Made by a program: the position numbers and the translations under genes. The notes below the pieces were generated by a model. That model searched no databases, was not told where the DNA came from, and saw nothing but the letters and a program-made list of their open reading frames with translations. This document shows, one piece after another, positions 20,566 through 32,114 of a stretch of DNA of 40,000 nt. How positions within the stretch are numbered: position 1 is the stretch's first letter; each line of letters starts with the position of its first letter. Source of the DNA: Tubiluchus corallicola (Eukaryota > Priapulida > Priapulimorpha > Priapulimorphida > Tubiluchidae); assembly GCA_030141605.1 (NCBI GenBank), contig JAQGDQ010001381.1, positions 1 to 40,000 of the forward strand, read 5' to 3'.

Positions 20566-21750
20566 TAAAAATACAAGTTTACTTACAGGCTCATGACATT
20601 TTTTAGGTGTATGTATATATATATATAACCCTACATACATATATAAACATTATAGTATATAGTATTAAAAATAGATTTGGTGTTAAATTAAGTACTAAGT
20701 AGCAGAATACTTAAAAGTGGGCATTTTTGCTTAGCTGCTAGAGTTAATCCAGCTTTTGCAATACCTAGCTTATATTATTCTAAGTGTTAATGGAAGACAC
20801 AGACATGCCACGTCATCGTCAATGAATATCCGCAGCGTCTACTGCACATAGTTGAAGTTTTTACTATAATAAAAACTTATTATTTATTACATAGGCAGAA
20901 TCATAAGACGAAACTAATTTACCCTAGATACAGATAATTTTTTTCGGCAAGCACTAGACACTATACCTTCTACGCCAGCACGATATCCATTATATCACTT
21001 AAGAAAAAATACAGCGTTGCCTGCCAACAAGGCAGATACTCTGCCTGGCAGTAGGGGAAATCCTCTAAATGATTTATTAATCTTATAGCTTGCACGACTG
21101 AGACACTGAAAGCTGCTGAGGAACGAAAAAATCGTAGAAATGGTCATAGAAACAACTTAATTGTGTGCTAATTACATACACTTGCTGTTTTACCGTTAAT
21201 AATTATTTTTTCATGGTTATTTTTCAAATTTTAATTTCTTTGTTTAATAATGACTGCCAATGGATAATAACTACATAAATATTTTCCATGTTATATTTTT
21301 GTATTCAGCTCCAATTATCATTGTTGTTTTTTTGTATTTCACTGCCACTGAGGCATTGCTATATTTTCAGTAGAGATCATTTTCATTAATTATCGGTTTT
21401 TCCTAATTTTATTTTATTTCAAACGAGTCAGTCTAGCTAATTTTTAAAGGCCATTCAATCTAGCTGATTTGTTTGAGAATCACCATTAAACTAAGTTGAG
21501 CAGCAATTTATTGGAGTAGCTATAAGATGCTATCATTGATCATGGGGTCTTTAGAGTTGCTGGGGGTGATGAGGTTTTTAGCAATGATTGATATATTGCA
21601 TTTAGCTTTCTTACCAAATTAGAATTAATAATTTAAATAGATGGAAAATTTAAAATTATCCGAGGCAGCATTAAACAAAATAAAGAAAATTCATGATTAC
21701 TCGCTAGAAACCTGGGAGACACACACATGCACGCACCCACCCACACACCT
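20566..21750. other. Intergenic, no gene seen
   Basis: AT-rich sequence with a short TA run near 20616-20630. I found no conserved reading frame, RNA gene or recognisable element. Confidence 0.5.
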
Positions 21751-21751
21751 A

Positions 21752-22080
<329 letters not shown>

Positions 22081-23256
22081 CAGAGAAGCAAATTGATAAA
22101 TAGTCCGAAAATAAATAATTTAAATGATTAGGATAGTTAATGAACATATAAACAGAAAACAAAAAACAAGGAAACAAAATAAATACATGCATATATTTAT
22201 AAAAAAGAAATTTGTTATTAATGAAAAAATGTCAGTTTGACTTATTTCCTTAATTCTCTGCACTCTCGTTAAATAATAACAATTATTGTAAATATTCATA
22301 TAAACGGTATTGTAAAGGTGAGAAAACTTTAATCTATGCGCAATCCGTTGCATCTGTGGGCGACAGTCATTGTATCGTGCTGCCCTCTGTCCAGCGTTTT
22401 CGCAGTTCCACTTTTAGTTTTAGTAAAATTAGCGCCGCGGAAGATGTGAAATTGTGTATTTGGTATTGACTGTTACTACATAAATTTGCAATTATTTTTG
22501 TGTTTACTTTGGCATTATTGGGGACGTTTTTAAAGCTTTGTAAAAATGTAATCTTTTTAAGGTAAGTTTGTATCTCGAATTTAATCTTGAAGTCCATAAC
22601 TAGGAAGTTTGTGATTTACGGTATTACGCATGAATTCCACCAGTGTGTTAAAGTGGCTAAGGACGCTTTAGCTGCTCTGATGCTGATCGCGAATCGTGAT
22701 AGCAATAAATGGGATGTTTTTTATGTCTGTTTATATTGAGCGGCCACGAAATTATTGAACGTTAATCAAGTCAAACTGCTAAACTTCTTTTTTTAATTTA
22801 ATTAATTTTAAAAATTGTATATCCCATGATAATTGAAAGTGATTTTTACCAGTGTTAATGTTGACTGTATTTCAAGATTGAAGATTTTAGCGACCAGTTT
22901 ACTAGATTAATTTCTGATCTTTTTTCTGAGAAGAAAAAGAACTAATCTAAGTGCATACATGAGGAATGAAAATGCCACAATTTTTTTAGGCTGTTCAGAG
23001 GATAAATTGATTTGAAGATTTATAGACTTAGATTAGCTTATAGAATTCGTTTCTCACAAAATGGTACATTCAATGATACGAAACAATAATTACAAAATAA
23101 CTGCCAATAAATGTAATTGTTTGCAATAAAATGCTTCAGTGTGTGCTGAAAGAAAATCTTGTGAGTACAACATTGATAGTGAGAAAGGATTAGGTAAAGC
23201 AAGGCAGGGTTTAAAATTAGGATGTGTGTATGAGAAGAATGTGATTAGAGGTGCAG
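22081..23256. other. Intergenic, no confirmed gene; possible donor at 22562
   Basis: No coding exon recognised. At 22561 the plus strand reads AAG|GTAAGT, a strong donor, after a short stretch (22370-22440) that is less AT-rich. It could end a noncoding first exon of a plus-strand gene such as PDE8, but nothing else supports that. Confidence 0.2.
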
Positions 23257-23720
23257 GTTAGTCAAGGAAAATACATAATACATATATTACACATTATGTG
23301 CTGCTTGTCAAAATACATATAAGCTATATACATAACTTGACATATAAGCTACATACATACATACAGTGCTCAACAGGTTACTGAACATTTTATAATCATG
23401 ATCACAGTTTTTCTTAGTTTTTGCTCCATTTCATCTTTCATTCACTACTCCCTCCACAATTTTATGTACATATTATTATTATTTCAATTATTAATCACTT
23501 CTTTAAGATTTCCACGTACAGTTTGGACTGTCAAACTATGCTTTTAAGCTCAAACTGTATGCATCAAAATTACTCTGTAATGTAATTTGCACATTTATAT
23601 GCTGCATAAGAATCTCTTTTGTAATTTCTGGATAATATTGCATTTATATTTATATTTACTTCAGTGAAATTATCTGTATTTTTATTATAACTGTTAGATA
23701 CAGAGTGGAAATAAATAAAC
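23257..23720 (+). mobile_element. Retroelement copy (family G), plus orientation
   Basis: It matches 30526-30990 on the minus strand over about 460 bp. It has a perfect 9-bp hairpin TACAGTTTG (23517-23525) / CAAACTGTA (23551-23559) with a 25-nt loop, and ends in GGAAATAAATAAAC followed by ATATAAGCTATATACAT. That last motif also occurs near its start (23292-23340). No coding frame was found. Confidence 0.75.
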
Positions 23721-24425
23721 ATATAAGCTATATACATTACATTATGTCAATAATACTTTTTGCATATCGAAATATACATAATAGACAACAATGCCGAATG
23801 CATGACAGTTGACTAAGATGTGCATTATATACATGTTATTATATACTACCAAAATAAACAAAAAACACAGGTAGTCAAGAGTTACTAAACAAATAATTTT
23901 CTTTTTCGTTTTTAAATTTGCGAATTGAGCAAACTTGTTTTACAGCCACAGGAAGAGAATTCCAGGTTTAAGCCCAATCATGCTTACAAAGTGTTTTTTT
24001 GTCTTGGTCCTACAGGGCAGTATAATATATTCATTAAACCCGTTGTTATGGACTTTGGGGTTTAAACTCACTGCATTTACAAAGAAATTAGGGAATGGTT
24101 TGTTATGGGTTTTCTACACAAAGATACAAACTTTGCAGGACACGATCATCGAATATTAAAATCTTACAGCCAATACCAGCGGAAAATTAATTTTTTTTCT
24201 TCCTTTGGCTCTAGGTCCTCATTTGCATTAATTTTAAATACGTAATGGTTAAATTATTATTTAAAGATAGTCACGTGTGTCTCTTCTTTCCCATTATTGA
24301 ACATTACTTTATTTTTCATAAACTAAGTAACACATTCGTATTAATAATTCAATTTTCATTCGTTTTAAATGCAAAATCTGATAATTTTTAATTACCTGGT
24401 ACATATGCATTAACTAATTAATTAT
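23721..24425. other. Intergenic, no gene seen
   Basis: AT-rich sequence. A 74-residue open frame at 23935-24159 (plus) shows no recognisable domain and is probably chance. Confidence 0.4.
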
Positions 24426-24677
24426 ATTAGTAACAATCCTGAGAGGGTGGCTGACCTCGATAACTTATAGTTCTTTCGCCACCCTTTCACCACTAATCAA
24501 TAATTACTTTTGCACTTTGTAATATTATTGAATGTTGTATAGATTCATAAATCTGTTAGTTATGTATTTTGCTATTTTAAAAATGGTGATAAACTAATAA
24601 ACTTACTTACTTACTTACTGACTGACTGACTGACTGACTGGCTGACTGACTGACTGACTGACTGACTGACTGACTTA
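24426..24677 (+). mobile_element. Retroelement 3' end: hairpin, AATAAA-like motif, (CTTA)n/(CTGA)n tail
   Basis: The perfect 8-bp stem AGGGTGGC (24444-24451) / GCCACCCT (24478-24485) has a 26-nt loop, TGACCTCGATAAC then TTCTTTC. About 110 bp later comes ACTAATAAACTTACTTAC, then a CTGA run to about 24676. This is a typical simple-repeat tail of a non-LTR or SINE retroposon. Confidence 0.75.
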
Positions 24678-24903
24678 CAGGTTTTCTACAGTTGTGTGAC
24701 AAGAGAATTGCAGCATGCTAAACAGTAATTAATTCTTATGAACATTAATATGGCCGTGGAAAAGCCAAATGTCTAAACTCCTGTTTACGAGGCAACGCAT
24801 GTTTAATGTCAGATCTGCTGTTAAGAAATTCAAAGCACGAGAAAACACGCTTCGCAAATTAGGTTACGACCGCCTTGAAATTTTGCGGTTGCTTGCATGC
24901 ATA

Positions 24904-25062
24904 CAGAGATTAGATTAGATTAGATTAGATTAGATTAGATTAGATTATTTGTCTCACTCCGTATGCATATATGCTATTTAATTACGCATAATTGCATTGA
25001 GACGGAGGGACAAAATACCATGATGGTCACTTGACAGCCACCCCTATTTATATGACATTAGT
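24904..25062 (-). mobile_element. Retroelement 3' end with (AATCT)n tail
   Basis: The minus strand reads AGGGGTGGCTGTC, GTGACCATCATGGT and TTTTGTCCCTCC (25050-25005), then GACAAATAATCT and repeated AATCT through 24946-24905. The order (GACC-GGT loop, then A-rich motif, then short repeat) is as at 24444. The stem pairing is weak, so this copy is older or rearranged. Confidence 0.6.
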
Positions 25063-25110
25063 GTTGCATTTAGTTAACTTAGTAGTGCTATTAACCACTT
25101 GTGAGGGACT

Positions 25111-25521
25111 TGTAGTAGTAATAGTAATGGTAATAGTAACAGCAACAGCAACAGCAACAGTAACAGTAACAGTAACAGTAACAGTAACAGTAACAGTAAC
25201 AGTAACAGTAATAGTAATAGTAATAGTAATAGTAATAGTAATAGTAATACTAATAGTAACAGCAACAGCAACAGTAACAGTAATAGTAATAGTAATAGTA
25301 ATACTAATAGTAACAGCAACAGCAACAGTAACAGTAATAGTAATAGTTACAGTAATCATAATAGTAATAGTAACAGTAACAGTAATAGTAATAGTTACAG
25401 TAATAGTAATTGTAACAGTAATAGTAATAGTAATAATAACAGCAACAGTAATAGTAATAGTTACAGTAATCGTAACAGAAACAGTAACATTAATAGTAAT
25501 AGTAACAGTAACAGTAATAGT
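25111..25521. repeat. Compound AGTAAC / AGTAAT / AGCAAC hexamer tract
   Basis: About 410 bp of six-base units that switch between AGTAAC, AGTAAT and AGCAAC in blocks. One block (AGTAAT run, ACTAATAGT, AGCAAC pair) recurs at about 25225 and 25290. Val/Ile/Thr repeat frames here are artefacts. Confidence 0.97.
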
Positions 25522-25599
25522 GTAAATTTATTTAGCTTCATAAACTTAATGCAGTAGTTAAAATGTTAGTACATATTATACTGATAAATATGAGTAACG

Positions 25600-25815
25600 A
25601 TATGTATGATAATGCAGACATGAATCGGAGCAGGTGAGGGTAGTACAATTTGCTTCACAGCCCAAGCAACGTGGTGTTTGGCTGTTGTGCGCATGCGACC
25701 ATGCGCACATGTCTGAGATAACACGCTGTACGCTAGCGTCTGTTGCTAGGTAGAAAAGTACTGCCTCTATCACAGTAACAGTTGCCCCGTGCTTACCGTG
25801 TGCGGTCATATTCTT
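25600..25815 (+). mobile_element. DNA-transposon family E, partial copy
   Basis: It shares GGTGAGGGTAGTAC, TTCACAGCCCA, GTGGTGTTTGGCTG and GCGCACATGTCTGAG with the complete copy (opposite strand of 15548-15983) and with 33995-34260. No terminal repeats are seen. Confidence 0.6.
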
Positions 25816-26035
25816 GAATGTGATAAAGTGTAAACTTTGCGTGCGTGCTTCAAACCTAAATTATTTGATAATGGACGTCTTGCGTCCCTAAGAAATAAGT
25901 TCTGTGACTGTAAGTGAACTACAACAGCTTAATTTTTCACAGCTTTCTGAGAAAGTTGCAGCTGAGAAAAGAGGCCGTTCAACACCCGATCTTCAATTAC
26001 AACTTCAACATTAAAATTGTCATATATACTTATAT

Positions 26036-26405
26036 ATGTACAAGTCTTTTTTCTTTAGTTCTTTCTTTATACTTGTACGGAGCCGGATCATGTGAGTGTA
26101 GTACTGTTAGCTTCACAACAATATATATGTCTGTGATAAGATGCTGCACATTAAGTAGAGAAAGTACTGTCGCTCACACAGTGTGTGTTGTCAGTGGTCA
26201 CGTGCTTAAAAGTCGGCACATTCATAAACTGCGACAATTTAGGCAACGCGTTTATGTATAAACTTCCGTATGTTTGTTTGTTTAAAATTACAATTACAAC
26301 ATTAAAATTTACGTATGTTTATTTAGTTTTACACAGTATCACAACAATGGCTAAAACGTTTCTGAAGCAGCGCCCCCACTAATTTTAGCTACGAGCAGTC
26401 ACAGT
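26036..26405 (+). mobile_element. DNA-transposon family E, copy with right end
   Basis: It has TACAAGTCTTTTTTCTTTAG, GTGTAGTACTGTTAG, GAGAAAGTACTGTCGCTCAC and the end GCCCCCACTAATTTTAGC then TACGAGCAGTCAC. That end corresponds to the left terminus of the complete copy at 15548. The left terminus is not seen. Confidence 0.65.
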
Positions 26406-26737
26406 TCGTGAGTCAGTGACACGAGAGTTCGAGTCTAAGACTACATCATTGACATGCATGTATCGTTTATAAAAAAGGTTAATAGAAGAGTAAATTTAAG
26501 ATTTTAATATGGTTGTATTGTAGATCTAAACGAAAATGTAAAGTTAAAGGTTAAGAACTCATTTAAAGATGATGTTTTAAGATACCTGTTATAGCTTCTT
26601 ACAACGTTGTATAGTGTAATATAACTACAAGCGTACTGAAATGAGTGGATATTAGAAAGTTGAATTTCTGCAGATACGTTACTTTACTAACATCTGTTAT
26701 CTCTGTAAGCTGTATATTTTTATGCAAAATAAACTCA
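26406..26737. other. Intergenic, no gene seen
   Basis: AT-rich sequence leading into the trinucleotide tract. Nothing recognised. Confidence 0.5.
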
Positions 26738-27276
26738 TAATAATAATAATAATATAATAATAATAACCACAACAACAGCAACAGGAATAATAATAATAAT
26801 AATAATAATAACAACAACAATAACAACCACAACAACAACAACAACAGCAACAGGAATAATAATAATAATAATAACAACAACAACAATAACAACCCAATAA
26901 CAACAACAACAGCAACAGGAATAATAATAATAACAACAACAACAACAATAACAACCACAACAACAACAACAATAACAACAACAACAACAACAACAACAGC
27001 AACAGGAATAATAATAATAACAACAGCAACAAGAACAACAGCAACAGGAATAATAATAATAATAATAACAACAACAATAACAACCACAACAACAACAACA
27101 ATAGCAACAGGAATAATAATAACAACAACAACAACAATAACAACCACAACAACAACAACAATAACAACCACAACAACAACAATAACAACAACAACAACAA
27201 CAACAACCACAACAACAACAGCAACAGGAATAATAATAATAATAACAAGAACAACAACAACAACAATAATAATATA
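26738..27276. repeat. Compound (AAT)n/(AAC)n trinucleotide tract
   Basis: About 540 bp of AAT, AAC, AGC and ACC triplets. A recurring module, CAACAGCAACAGGAATAATA, appears at about eight places, so the tract is a higher-order repeat of a module rather than pure slippage. Poly-Leu, poly-Val and poly-Cys frames are artefacts. Confidence 0.97.
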
Positions 27277-27986
27277 TTTTTGTCATTTGAAAAAACTTCT
27301 AACCAGCTCGGATAAAAGTGCAGCTAAAATAAGAGATTACAATTCGTATTTGTGTGTGAGTTTGTGACCTATATATTCAGAATGAAGCCCGAAGCACAGC
27401 TGTTACCAAAAGTATTTTGAATCTCATGTAATCTGAAGTTATTTTTTACAGCGAAATCGTGTAACACGAGAAAGCCCTAAATGTCATAAATAGAGCTTAG
27501 AAAATTCATCTTCAAATTTTGCGTGACTTAAGTGCATCATCTTATTGCGTGCAGGACTTGTGTTAGCAGTAACGCTGTATAAAACTTGTAAATTTGAACT
27601 CTCGCGATAGCCATTTTAACGGTGAATTACTTGAAACAAGTTTAGATAACTTTGCATAAAGTTTGAAAAAAATAATCAGAGCATTTGTAGAAAGTTGTTC
27701 GCTGACTAAGCAAAAGTTTGAATTAACTTTGCATGGAAGGTTTTTTAGATCATACAGGGTGTTTCAAAAGTGACTATGAATTGTAATTTTCTCTTTAGTT
27801 TTTCTTCAATCTGAGCAAGCTCTCACGTGAATCAAAAGGGGTCCTTGTGAGTTCTTGTTGTTTGCTTTTTGACTGAACCCGGTTGCTATGGCGACGACGC
27901 TAACGTTAGAAATGAGATGCAAAATGGCACGAGATCCTTTAATTACCCACTGAAATACAGTGGAAATTCTGGCACCATGTGAACTA
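27277..27986. other. Intergenic; possible transposon end near 27757
   Basis: No gene is seen. ACAGGGTGTTTCAAAAGTGA at 27757 resembles terminal repeats of several DNA transposons, but I found no matching inverted end. The 68-residue frame at 27806-28012 (minus) is unrecognised. Confidence 0.25.
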
Positions 27987-28905
27987 CACCATTTTCTCAC
28001 TATTAACACCATTATCTCACTATTAGCACCACTTTCTCACTATTAACATCATTATCCAGTATCTCACAATTAGCACCATTTTCTCACTATTAACACTATT
28101 ATCTCACTATTAACACCATTATCAGACTATTAACACCATTCTCTCACGATTAGCACGATTCTGTCACTATTAACACCATTCTGTCAGTTTTAACACCATT
28201 TTCTCACTATTAACACCATTCTCTCACTATTAACACCATTCTCTCACTATTAACACCATTCTCTCACTATTAACACCATTCTCTCACTATTACCATCGTT
28301 CTCTCACTATTAACACCATTCTTTCACTATTAACACCATTCTCACACTATTAACACCATTCTCTCACTATTAGCACAATTATCTCACTATTAACACCATT
28401 CTTTCACTATTAACACCATTATCTCACTATTAACACCATTCTCTCACTATTAACACCATTCTCTCACTATTAACACCATTCTCTCACTATTACCATCGTT
28501 CTCTCACTATTAACACCATTCTTTCACTATTAACACCATTCTCACACTATTAACACCATTCTCTCACTATTAGCACAATTATCTCACTATTAACACCATT
28601 CTTTCACTATTAACACCATTATCTCACTATTAACACAATTATCTCACTATTAACACCATTCTTTCACTATTAACACCATTCTTTCACTATTAACACCATT
28701 ATCTCACTATTAACACAATTATCTCACTATTAACACCATTCTTTCACTATTAACACCATTATCTCACTATTAACACAATTATCTCACTATTAACACCATT
28801 CTTTCATTATTAACACCATTCTTTTGCTATTAGCACCATTATCTCACTATTAACACCATTCTTTCATTATTAACACCATTCTTTCACTATTAGCACCATT
28901 CTCTC
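27987..28905. repeat. 20-bp satellite, about 46 units, with 200-bp higher-order duplication
   Basis: The unit CTCTCACTATTAACACCATT repeats in constant phase. Marker variants (TACCATCGTT, CTCACACTAT, TAGCACAATT) recur in the same order at 28281, 28341, 28371 and at 28481, 28541, 28571. So 28241-28440 and 28441-28640 form a 10-unit, 200-bp duplication. Shorter blocks with TAACACAATT repeat after 28640. Confidence 0.96.
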
Positions 28906-29689
28906 TGGACAATCTGAAGAATCTTGACAATTATACATTCTCCTGCTGTACAACTGCTTGCAATGTTGTTGTTATAATATAGCTGGAGGCATCTGGCCTC
29001 ATGAATAAAAATGTTTTTACGGTCTACGCAGTAACTTATTGCCATTTATTTTTCATTTCAAATTTTTTACTACTTCGCCAGTGATATAATGATTAAGTTC
29101 GCTGTGAGTATAATGTCGGCCATGCCATAAAAACTGTTAACTTATGCAATAAATTATTTTGCTTTAACGCCATTTGTGCAAAAATGAGACTTTCTTAGCC
29201 TCAGCTATAATAAATAGTTATTAGCTATAAATATCTCTTACCTCTTATTATATCAAGGTCGTCTCTATTACTTGAGTTATAGCTTAGCTTAGCACTTAGC
29301 TTATAACCAGCAAATGCCAGTGATACTAAAAATTTTGAATGTATTATTGTAGCATTAATTTTGCTAATGAATCACTTATATTCTTATAACTTGCGCCCCC
29401 CCCCCTCACCATAGCCTATCTTTAATGGTCACGATGGCTACATTACTACCATCAATTATATTTAAATGTTCTATACAATTATAGTTATTACTACAACTGT
29501 AATGTATAATTTAATCTCTTCTCCCCCACTTAAATTTGGGTACATATACCTGTATATCATTGTATATACAAGTAAGTAATATGGTGCATTGTAATACAAG
29601 TAAGTGGTGCATTGACAGATAATTTGATAATTCAAATTCGTAAATATATAAAAAAAATTTCACTCTTTAAGGCTCATTCATAGTCTACT
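28906..29689. other. Intergenic, no gene seen
   Basis: AT-rich sequence with a short C run at 29396. No reading frame or repeat family recognised. Confidence 0.5.
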
Positions 29690-29772
29690 ACTACTACTAA
29701 TACTACTATAATAATAATAATAATAATAGCAACAATAATAATAATAATAACGATAATAGTAATAGTAGTAGC

Positions 29773-29815
<43 letters not shown>

Positions 29816-29818
29816 GTA

Positions 29819-29869
<51 letters not shown>

Positions 29870-29881
29870 GTAGTAGTAGTA

Positions 29882-29952
<71 letters not shown>

Positions 29953-30028
29953 CATTTCGTTTGCCTGTCAGAATTAAAGAGGACCTAGTACATTCTGACA
30001 GAGGGGTGCAAAGGGTTGGGCAAACGAA
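29690..30028 (-). mobile_element. Retroelement 3' end: nested inverted repeats followed by an (ATT)n tail
   Basis: On the minus strand an 11-bp stem, TTTCGTTTGCC (29955-29965) / GGCAAACGAAA (30018-30028), encloses a perfect 10-bp hairpin, CTGTCAGAAT (29965-29974) / ATTCTGACAG (29992-30001), with a 17-nt loop. An ATT run of about 250 bp (29948-29700) follows. The two stems share one boundary base. Confidence 0.6.
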
Positions 30029-30302
30029 AGACCGTTGTTAGAAGGAAGTTGTTGGGGAACGACAGGCAGGATGGGTTAGTAGAACTAAAACTATCCTCTA
30101 TAACGGTACACAAAAGTAAATGAAGTCATATATGCTAATAATGATTCGGCAACCGTTTGGTTTTTCGCTACCCCCCCCCCCCCCGGTAAGTTTAACAACC
30201 ATAATATGAGTGGTTTTGCTTCTCTTAAGATTTCCTCCATGATGTAGAAGGAGAGTGTATAATGTGCATTACTGGTCTGCCAACTTTACTGCTTACTTTA
30301 TT
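30029..30302 (+). repeat. Relic hairpin and a repeat shared with 31200-31270
   Basis: 30148-30175 reads TTCGGCAACCGTTTGGTTTT then TCGCTACCC, like the GACC-loop hairpins, with a long C run replacing the stem. 30182-30255 (ACCATAATATGAGTG, TCTTAA, GAAGGAGA) matches 31200-31270. Confidence 0.5.
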
Positions 30303-30345
30303 GCCAAATAGGTAATGAGAGCTACTTATTCTTTACCTATTTGGC
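30303..30345. repeat. 13-bp perfect inverted repeat
   Basis: GCCAAATAGGTAA (30303-30315) and TTACCTATTTGGC (30333-30345) pair perfectly around a 17-nt loop. It lies 64 bp upstream of the hammerhead-like motif. Confidence 0.85.
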
Positions 30346-30408
30346 TCCTGGGAAATACTTAATTAGTACATCATAGCCTCTGCCTATATGAACTGGTTGT
30401 ATGTTTGT

Positions 30409-30464
30409 AAAATCTACCACTGATGATGACAGCAGTAGCCTGTCGAAACGTTTGGCATGATTTT
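30409..30464 (+). ncRNA. Hammerhead ribozyme-like motif
   Basis: The core CTGATGA (30420-30426) and GAAA (30445-30448) flank a stem II, GACAG (30428-30432) / CTGTC (30440-30444). Stem I is CCA/TGG (30417-30419 / 30453-30455) plus AAAATC/GATTTT (30409-30414 / 30459-30464) across a 2/3-nt internal loop. After GAAA comes CGTT, which gives a minimal A-U, C-G stem III with cleavage after T at 30452. One unpaired T lies between the core and stem II, and the site triplet GTT is not the best one. Minimal hammerheads of this kind are known from Penelope-like elements and retrozymes. Activity is unproven. Confidence 0.5.
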
Positions 30465-30525
30465 AATTATGTAAAGTAAAAGTTTTAATAAAGTTATGTT
30501 CTGATTAATTATAAATAGTTATAAG

Positions 30526-30990
30526 TTTATTTATTTCCACTCTGCATCTAACAGTTATAATAAAAATACAGATAATTTCACTGAAGTAAATATAAATATA
30601 AATACAATATTATCCAGAAATTGCAAGAGAGATTCTTATGCAGCATATAAATGTGCAAATTACATTACAGAGTAATTTTGATGCATACAGTTTGAGCTTA
30701 AAAGCGTAGCTTGACAGGCCAAACTGTACATGGAAATCTTAAAGAAGTGATTAATAATTGAAATAATGATAATATATACATAAAATTGTGGGGGGGGGGT
30801 TGTGAATGAAAGATGAAATGGAGCAAGAACTAAGAAAAACTGTGATCATAAAGTGTTCAGTAACCTGTTGAGCACTGTATGTATGTATATAGCTTATATG
30901 TCAAGTTATGTATATAGCTTATATGTATTTTGACAAGCAGCACATAATGTGTATTATATGTATTATGTATTTTCCTTGACTAATCTGACA
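30526..30990 (-). mobile_element. Retroelement copy (family G), minus orientation
   Basis: Inverted counterpart of 23257-23720. The same hairpin is present (TACAGTTTG 30686-30694, CAAACTGTA 30720-30728, 25-nt loop). The minus-strand end is GGAAATAAATAAAC. A fragment of a third copy follows at 30988-31105. Confidence 0.75.
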
Positions 30991-31089
30991 AGGCCAAACT
31001 GTACGTGGAAATCTTAAAGAAGTGATTAATAATTGAAATAATAATAATAATATATACATAAAAGTGTGGGGGGTAGTGAATGAAAGATG

Positions 31090-31197
31090 AAATGGAGCAT
31101 ATCTCTACCCTCATCTCTGTGTTTATATTGTATTATAATTTGCATGTACTGTAATGTAATGTGGTTATTGAAACAAATAAACACATTGAATTGAATT
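31090..31197 (+). mobile_element. Retroelement 3' tail
   Basis: CTACCCTCATCTCTGTG, then TTGAAACAAATAAACACATT and GAATTGAATT: an AATAAA-like motif with an (ATTGA)-type tail. It has the format of the other retroposon ends but no strong hairpin. Confidence 0.4.
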
Positions 31198-31719
31198 ACT
31201 AAGCTTAGTAACCATAATATGAGTGCTTTGGCACCTCTTAACGTTTTCTCCGGGATGCAGAAGGAGAACTAAACGTGTTGTTTCAATCTCCGTTTCCGTG
31301 TCTTTGAAATCCCAGCCGTATTGATTTCTGATTTGTGGACATAGTGCAAATCTTGTACCTTGCTGTGCCCTGAGCTTTAATTATGTCCGGTTTGTATGCA
31401 CGGTGTTGTGTATCCGCTTCAATCTCATTAGTGAGAAGTATTGATTGTTGCTTTGATAATCGCCCGTTGTGTTTCCTTTGACAAGCACCTACACACGACG
31501 TGTTCATTGTGATCGCGAGGCGTCAGGGTTCGAAAAACTCTGATTCGCTAACTGGTTTTTTCATGTTACTTCTTCTCAACGTTGAGCATATTTAGTTCCG
31601 GTTGTGTGTGGATGGTGGTCCTTAGTGGATGCCCCAGTTGCATTACTAAGCAGTGGCTCTAGATTTGGGCAATAGATCTGCGGTATGTTAAAATATATAT
31701 GTGCTGCTCCTATTTGCTA
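31198..31719. other. Intergenic, weak coding-like stretch
   Basis: A 74-residue frame at 31283-31507 (minus; contains LTNEIEADTQHRAYKPDII) has amino-acid use like a LINE C-terminal region, but I cannot assign it. No host gene seen. Confidence 0.25.
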
Positions 31720-31950
31720 TCTAGGAAAACCAATCTAGGAGGACAGCCAAGGGGCAGAATTAGCGCGGAAAGAAGACCCTGTTGAGCTTCACTCTAATCC
31801 GACTCTGTGAAGAGACAGGAGAAGTGTAAGAATAGGTGGGAGGCTTCGGCTACTGCTGAAATACCACATGGTTTCTTTACTTATTCGCAGTGAGTGAGCC
31901 GAGTGGCTCTTTGTTCTAGAATTAAGACACGGCTGCCTGAGACATATACG
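31720..31950 (+). pseudogene. 28S rRNA fragment (pseudogene)
   Basis: GACAGCCAAGGGGCAGAATT, GGAAAGAAGACCCTGTTGAG, GTGAAGAGACAG, AATAGGTGGGAGGCTTCGG and TGAAATACCAC follow the order of animal 28S rRNA just 3' of the region that holds the R2 insertion site, and continue with TTTCTTTACTTATTC. A deletion of about 10 nt lies after CAAGGG relative to the usual sequence, and there are many substitutions. It is an isolated, decayed piece, not an rDNA unit. Confidence 0.85.
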
Positions 31951-32114
31951 GAGAAAATGTAATTTTAGTAAAGTCCTCTAGAGGGCACTTCATTTGTGTT
32001 TCGGTGCTAAGGAAGTAATTCCTACTCCCTTAGACTTACAGCGGCACTAAATGGGGTAAACAAACAAAACGACATTTTCCTCGACTGAGAACCATTTCAA
32101 TCAAATCAAAGAAT

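Noticed and set aside
23935-24159. 74-residue plus-strand frame
   Set aside because: No domain, low-complexity AT-rich surroundings and no splice or start context.
25031-25525. 164-residue Val/Ile/Thr frame
   Set aside because: Product of the AGTAAC/AGTAAT hexamer tract, open on both strands.
26599-27286. Long poly-Val, poly-Leu and poly-Cys frames
   Set aside because: All three frames of an AAT/AAC trinucleotide tract read through; none shows conserved sequence outside the tract.
27757-27777. Mariner- or other DNA-transposon terminal repeat (CAGGGTGTTTCAAAA)
   Set aside because: No partner inverted end or transposase fragment within 2 kb, so only a note is justified.
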